Position numbers and translations under genes: made by a program. The notes beneath the pieces are model-generated. The model was given only the letters and a program-made list of their open reading frames with translations. It was not told where the DNA came from and did not search any database. 64,000 bases of DNA, taken from Halohasta litchfieldiae (GTDB lineage: Archaea; Halobacteriota; Halobacteria; Halobacteriales; Haloferacaceae). The stretch is from the NCBI RefSeq assembly GCF_002788215.1, contig NZ_CP024845.1, positions 1,364,001-1,428,000 of the forward strand, in the 5' to 3' direction. Positions 61,125-64,000 of this stretch are shown here, piece by piece. Within the stretch, counting starts at the first letter, position 1; each line of letters begins with the position of its first letter.

Positions 61125-61775
61125 ATGAGCAACGAACGTGTAGAGTCTCAGGAAGAGACGACCGAAACGGAGACTGACCAGGAAGTATCTGAAACTCCGG
61201 AACTGGTCCCGTCTAACCAACAACTGCGTGATCATCAGCCCGACGCCTACACATCCGGGTATGATCCGTTCGGAGAGACACGAGTCGGGATTGGGACGGC
61301 ACGTGGGAAGCTCAAGCGACTCATTCGACTAAACGAGGGGCGACACCAAAGTGACGGCAGCCACAGTGCTCGTGAAGCCGCACGCGACAAGAAACGAATC
61401 ACGGAGTCGCTTTGTTCAGCGCTCGACGTTACTACGTACCAACAACGTCGAGCTATCTCTGCGATGAGTCAGATGAACCTCGACCGTTTTGGCCAACAAA
61501 AACAGATCGAAAAGGTTGGGCTCTGTACAATTAGCGTCATCGTGGATCGGGATCGAAGGCACTATTTTTTGGGCGGCAACGATCCGAGCGACATCGATTT
61601 CTCCGGAGTAAGCCAGCAGGATTATCCAGATAGATTCAGCCAACAAGAAGACTTTCAGATGCTATGCTCTCAGTATGGGGTCTCCAAGCGTGACCGTTAC
61701 AGTGTTAGTCAACTCGTTAAAAAGGAACTCAAGCGAATTGGGTACTTCGACCAAGAGAATCAGCCGATTCAGTAG
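61125..61775 (+). CDS. Haloarchaeal RNA polymerase epsilon-like protein
   Basis: 216 aa. The part ARGKLKRLIRLNEG, ARDKKRITESLCSALDVTTY and RAISAMSQMNLDRFGQQKQI resembles haloarchaeal proteins annotated DNA-directed RNA polymerase subunit epsilon, a poorly understood class. The acidic 60-residue N-terminus is disordered. With TBP in the same window it suggests extra transcription factors on this replicon. Assignment by remembered pattern only. Confidence 0.5.
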   Translation: MSNERVESQEETTETETDQEVSETPELVPSNQQLRDHQPDAYTSGYDPFGETRVGIGTARGKLKRLIRLNEGRHQSDGSHSAREAARDKKRITESLCSALDVTTYQQRRAISAMSQMNLDRFGQQKQIEKVGLCTISVIVDRDRRHYFLGGNDPSDIDFSGVSQQDYPDRFSQQEDFQMLCSQYGVSKRDRYSVSQLVKKELKRIGYFDQENQPIQ

Positions 61776-62313
61776 ACGAACCGGTCTGTTTAGACTGATA
61801 GCCACTCTGAAACCCATTTTCGTCTCTTTAAGTACTTCTTGCGACAATGTGCGTAATTGAGGCGGTCGGTTAGGTCGGTTCCCCTAAGGGGGACCCCCTG
61901 ATCGGTCTTATCGCGTTTAATTCGGCAGTTGCTCTGAAACCCGAAGACTTCGGGGAACCCCCTCCACCCCTTTGGGCTTCGGTATCCAGCGTATTGGATC
62001 AGACGCACGTGAGATTCCCCTTGAGGGATCTTCCGGCAGTCCCTTTGGGACCTTCCAATCAACAGCAACTGTCCGAGTAACTGTTATCGAACACGCGCGC
62101 CCGATTCCCGCGCGATGTATTCGAAGTACTCGATTCTCGGCACTCAGCACCGTCCTCATTCCTTAGCGTTGTAACTGACTCGACGATCACCAGTCGTCGA
62201 TAGTAGTTGCTCTCTTCGACTTCGAGTCCTACGCCCAGTAGCAACGCTGTCCAGCCAAACCGCGATACTTCGCTGGGTATCGAGATCGAATAGCAGGGAA
62301 TCGTTATCCACCG
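61776..62313. other. Stem-loop-rich intergenic region
   Basis: Within 540 gene-free bases lie several short perfect or near-perfect inverted repeats: CCCC TAA GGGG (61881-61891), CCCGAAG A CTTCGGG (61940-61954), CCC TTT GGG (61968-61976), TCCCC TTGA GGGA (62016-62028) and GTCCC TTT GGGAC (62039-62051). C-run/G-run pairs dominate. Could be an RNA with several hairpins, a protein-binding array or a plasmid maintenance site. Confidence 0.5.
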
Positions 62314-62712
62314 ATGTTTAACGTTAATCACTACACGCACGACCAGTCGTACGTCCCGCCAATCAACCGCCCGCATGCCATCGATCAGTGGACCGACCGC
62401 ACGCCCGCCGAACTCCCGCTTGTAGACGCCTGGAAAGAAGCCATCCCCGTGGACGCCCCCGAGTGCGATGCCGATAGCACTCGCCTCTACGTGCCTTACG
62501 ATGCGCTGCTCATCGAGCGAGGAGGTGTTCTCCGAACGGTGCTGCACAACGACGGCCGTATCGACACGGATGGTCTCTCGGTCTGTCCGAGTTGTAAGGG
62601 CTTCTACGACCCGCTGCATTCGGATGGTGATTGTCGGTGGTGTAACGCACCGCTCCCCAGCCGACGGTCGACAAGTGGTGTGACCCTGGTCGTGGGAGGT
62701 GGGCAGCGATGA
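62314..62712 (+). CDS. Zinc-ribbon hypothetical protein (132 aa)
   Basis: N-terminal part of unknown fold (YVPPINRPHAIDQWTDRTPA), strand-rich middle (LYVPYDALLIERGGVLRTVL), then a zinc ribbon SVCPSCKGFY...DCRWCNAPL. Its stop overlaps the next start by ATGA, so the two gene products are probably made together. Confidence 0.65.
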   Translation: MFNVNHYTHDQSYVPPINRPHAIDQWTDRTPAELPLVDAWKEAIPVDAPECDADSTRLYVPYDALLIERGGVLRTVLHNDGRIDTDGLSVCPSCKGFYDPLHSDGDCRWCNAPLPSRRSTSGVTLVVGGGQR

Positions 62713-63011
62713 GTGGACTCCCGTTTGTCGAACTCGGTGACCTCGACGGCACCCACGGCTGGGTGAAAACGAAGGGGTTCGTCAACTGGACCGAGGACGT
62801 CGACTCCCACCAGCCACGCCAGCGTGTGAAACTCGGTGACGATACGACACGAGAGGGTGTGGTCTGTACGGTATGGACCGACGACATCGAACTTGAGGAG
62901 GGAGTCGGCTACTACTTCGGCGGCATCGACGACACCTACGAGAAGCGTGAAGAGATTCAACTCAAGCTCATCGATCAGTCTTGGGTGAACGAGTTCTGGC
63001 GGCGAGACTAA
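62709..63011 (+). CDS. OB-fold-like small protein (100 aa)
   Basis: Coupled to the preceding zinc-ribbon gene by ATGA. The sequence (GTHGWVKTKGFVNWTEDVDS, RQRVKLGDDT, VCTVWTDDIELEEGVGYYFG, EIQLKLIDQSWVNEFW) has the strand pattern of a single OB domain as in haloarchaeal RPA-like or plasmid ssDNA-binding proteins. Weak assignment; could be a nucleic-acid-binding subunit. Confidence 0.6.
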   Translation: MSGLPFVELGDLDGTHGWVKTKGFVNWTEDVDSHQPRQRVKLGDDTTREGVVCTVWTDDIELEEGVGYYFGGIDDTYEKREEIQLKLIDQSWVNEFWRRD

Positions 63012-63035
63012 CCGATCAACAGTAACTCATACATC

Positions 63036-63278
63036 ATGCACCACGACAACACAGACGCGAACGGCTGGGCGTACCGAAACGGCGGTGGACACATCATTGG
63101 CGAATCAATGCCCGGAACGGTGGGGGACGCCGAACGGACGCTGCACGACCAACAGGGCCAGACACCTGTAGTGGACGACGAGATCGAGGTTCCAGGAACC
63201 GAAACAGACGTTGGGACCGAGTCGGTCGACACCGGTGGTGTTGAGGTTACTGATCTCGTGAAGCGGCTGCGGGAGTAG
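63036..63278 (+). CDS. Small acidic protein (80 aa)
   Basis: Follows the OB-like gene by 24 bp. Residues are Gly/Asp/Thr-rich and probably disordered (NGGGHIIGESMPGTVGDAER; VGTESVDTGGVEVTDLVKRL). No family; likely in the same operon as the two preceding genes. Confidence 0.5.
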   Translation: MHHDNTDANGWAYRNGGGHIIGESMPGTVGDAERTLHDQQGQTPVVDDEIEVPGTETDVGTESVDTGGVEVTDLVKRLRE

Positions 63279-63464
63279 GGAAAATCACCTCGTAGCCAGA
63301 GTCACTGTCCTCGGGATACGGGTAGAATCAAGATGAGTTACTCAATTCAGGATTTAGGTAACGAATCCAAAATTGAGGAGAATCTTACTAACCACACCAC
63401 GACACGTGTGTGGATTTAGCCACGTTTAATCTCATATTAGAAAAATAGGCTAAACAGCCAACAA

Positions 63465-63638
63465 TTACCCGCCGAACAACCGCGAGAGCAATCCGCTGGA
63501 ATCACTGGTGTCATCTCCATCTTTGCTCTTGCTCTCATTATCTGACTGGCTGATATCACTCCCAGTCTCTGCCGCACCGTTCAGAAGTTCCTCGACAGAA
63601 TAGCCGATCCACTCAGCGAAGTCTTCTGGAGACAGCAC
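63465..63638 (-). CDS. Small protein or C-terminal fragment (57 aa)
   Basis: Minus-strand frame with GTG start at 63638: LSPEDFAEWIGYSVEELLNG, an acidic Ser/Asp linker, then SGLLSRLFGG at the end. The frame is open further upstream for about 20 codons without a start, so it could be a truncated gene tail. The end motif looks like a peptide-like docking sequence. Confidence 0.4.
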   Translation of the reverse strand: MLSPEDFAEWIGYSVEELLNGAAETGSDISQSDNESKSKDGDDTSDSSGLLSRLFGG

Positions 63639-63678
63639 AGCAAATGCAGATGCGACGACACAGAACTCTGGTGAAGGT

Positions 63679-63936
63679 ATGAAGGCTAGCGCAGAGGATC
63701 AAACGAGTGATCCAGATGATTATACGAAGGGAGAGTATCTACAAGTAGTATTTTCACTTGGACTGGGTATCGGCTTGATCGGCACATCTATTACTTATAT
63801 TACAGGATATCCGGAAGGGTTAGGATGGGTGGACTTTCTGACCGTGTTACCTTACGCAATACCATTCTGGTTACTCGGGTTGCTCGGTTTAGGATTCGTT
63901 GGCATTCTTGTTACCGGGTTTGCCAAGGCAGAATAG
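63679..63936 (+). CDS. Two-helix membrane protein (85 aa)
   Basis: ATG at 63679, acidic N-terminus, then hydrophobic segments YLQVVFSLGLGIGLIGTSI and VLPYAIPFWLLGLLGLGFVG with ILVTGFA at the end. No family assigned. Last gene before the window edge. Confidence 0.6.
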   Translation: MKASAEDQTSDPDDYTKGEYLQVVFSLGLGIGLIGTSITYITGYPEGLGWVDFLTVLPYAIPFWLLGLLGLGFVGILVTGFAKAE

Positions 63937-64000
63937 CTTGATTTGACAAAACAATATCTCTTATTTTGGTCAATCGTTTTATCATAAACTCGATTATCTG

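Noticed and set aside
61877-62051. CRISPR array or tRNA
   Set aside because: Repeats are short palindromes of unequal sequence without constant spacers; no cloverleaf could be drawn.

Overview
The window is haloarchaeal (class Halobacteria): proteins are rich in Asp/Glu, promoters are TATA-type, genes overlap by ATGA or TAATG, and it carries an Orc1/Cdc6 initiator, a TATA-binding protein, ArsR/PadR-type regulators and insertion sequences of haloarchaeal families (ISH3, ISH6, IS5/ISH1031-like, IS630, ISH11-like). Its own replication initiator with iterons, an extra TBP, an ArdC-like protein, a truncated DNA translocase, toxin-antitoxin pairs and many broken genes point to a megaplasmid or an integrated plasmid rather than a core chromosome.

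Layout. 1-8.9 kb: small membrane proteins, a Doc-type toxin, two IS insertions with exact 8-bp target duplications, dispersed ~80-130 bp repeats, and a minimal tyrosine recombinase preceded by a perfect 13-6-13 palindrome. 9-20.5 kb: a SWIM-finger operon with a truncated third gene, regulators, a CNNM/CBS transporter-like protein, a universal stress protein, a phospholipid decarboxylase, IS debris, and a DICT-domain gene cut in two by an ISH3 element. 20.5-24.2 kb: remnants of a surface-polysaccharide type cluster (DUF354 stub, ATP-grasp, low-molecular-weight phosphatase). 24.2-28 kb: replication module, orc1/cdc6 flanked by inverted sets of iterons of two sub-types. 28-31.5 kb: an IS630 element nested in an IS5 element nested in a small gene, then VapBC and a decayed recombinase. 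32-37 kb: TBP, ArdC-like zincin, and a DNA translocase cut by an ISH11-like element.

The most interesting part is 37.1-47.7 kb: one minus-strand operon reading argonaute, mre11, rad50, nurA, a 56-aa ORF, a HAS-barrel-like protein, herA. From mre11 onward every junction overlaps (ATGA or TAATG), implying one coupled unit that joins nucleic-acid-guided recognition to DNA-end resection. The Argonaute (NgAgo-like, with an N-terminal OB-like domain) is split by one in-frame TAA exactly where NgAgo has the conserved 5'-end-binding glutamine of the MID domain; the next codon is ATG and the PIWI half keeps all four catalytic acids. Divergently transcribed beside it are an AAA/DUF4143-like ATPase and a pair resembling bacterial MrfB-MrfA (exonuclease plus DUF1998 helicase). 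54-64 kb holds a VWA protein, a beta-CASP-like metallo-hydrolase, an HNH endonuclease, small zinc proteins, a protein resembling haloarchaeal RNA polymerase epsilon, and a stem-loop-rich intergenic stretch.

Three loci (Argonaute, 27448-27900 and 8070-8495) share one pattern: a single in-frame stop followed by intact coding sequence in the same frame.
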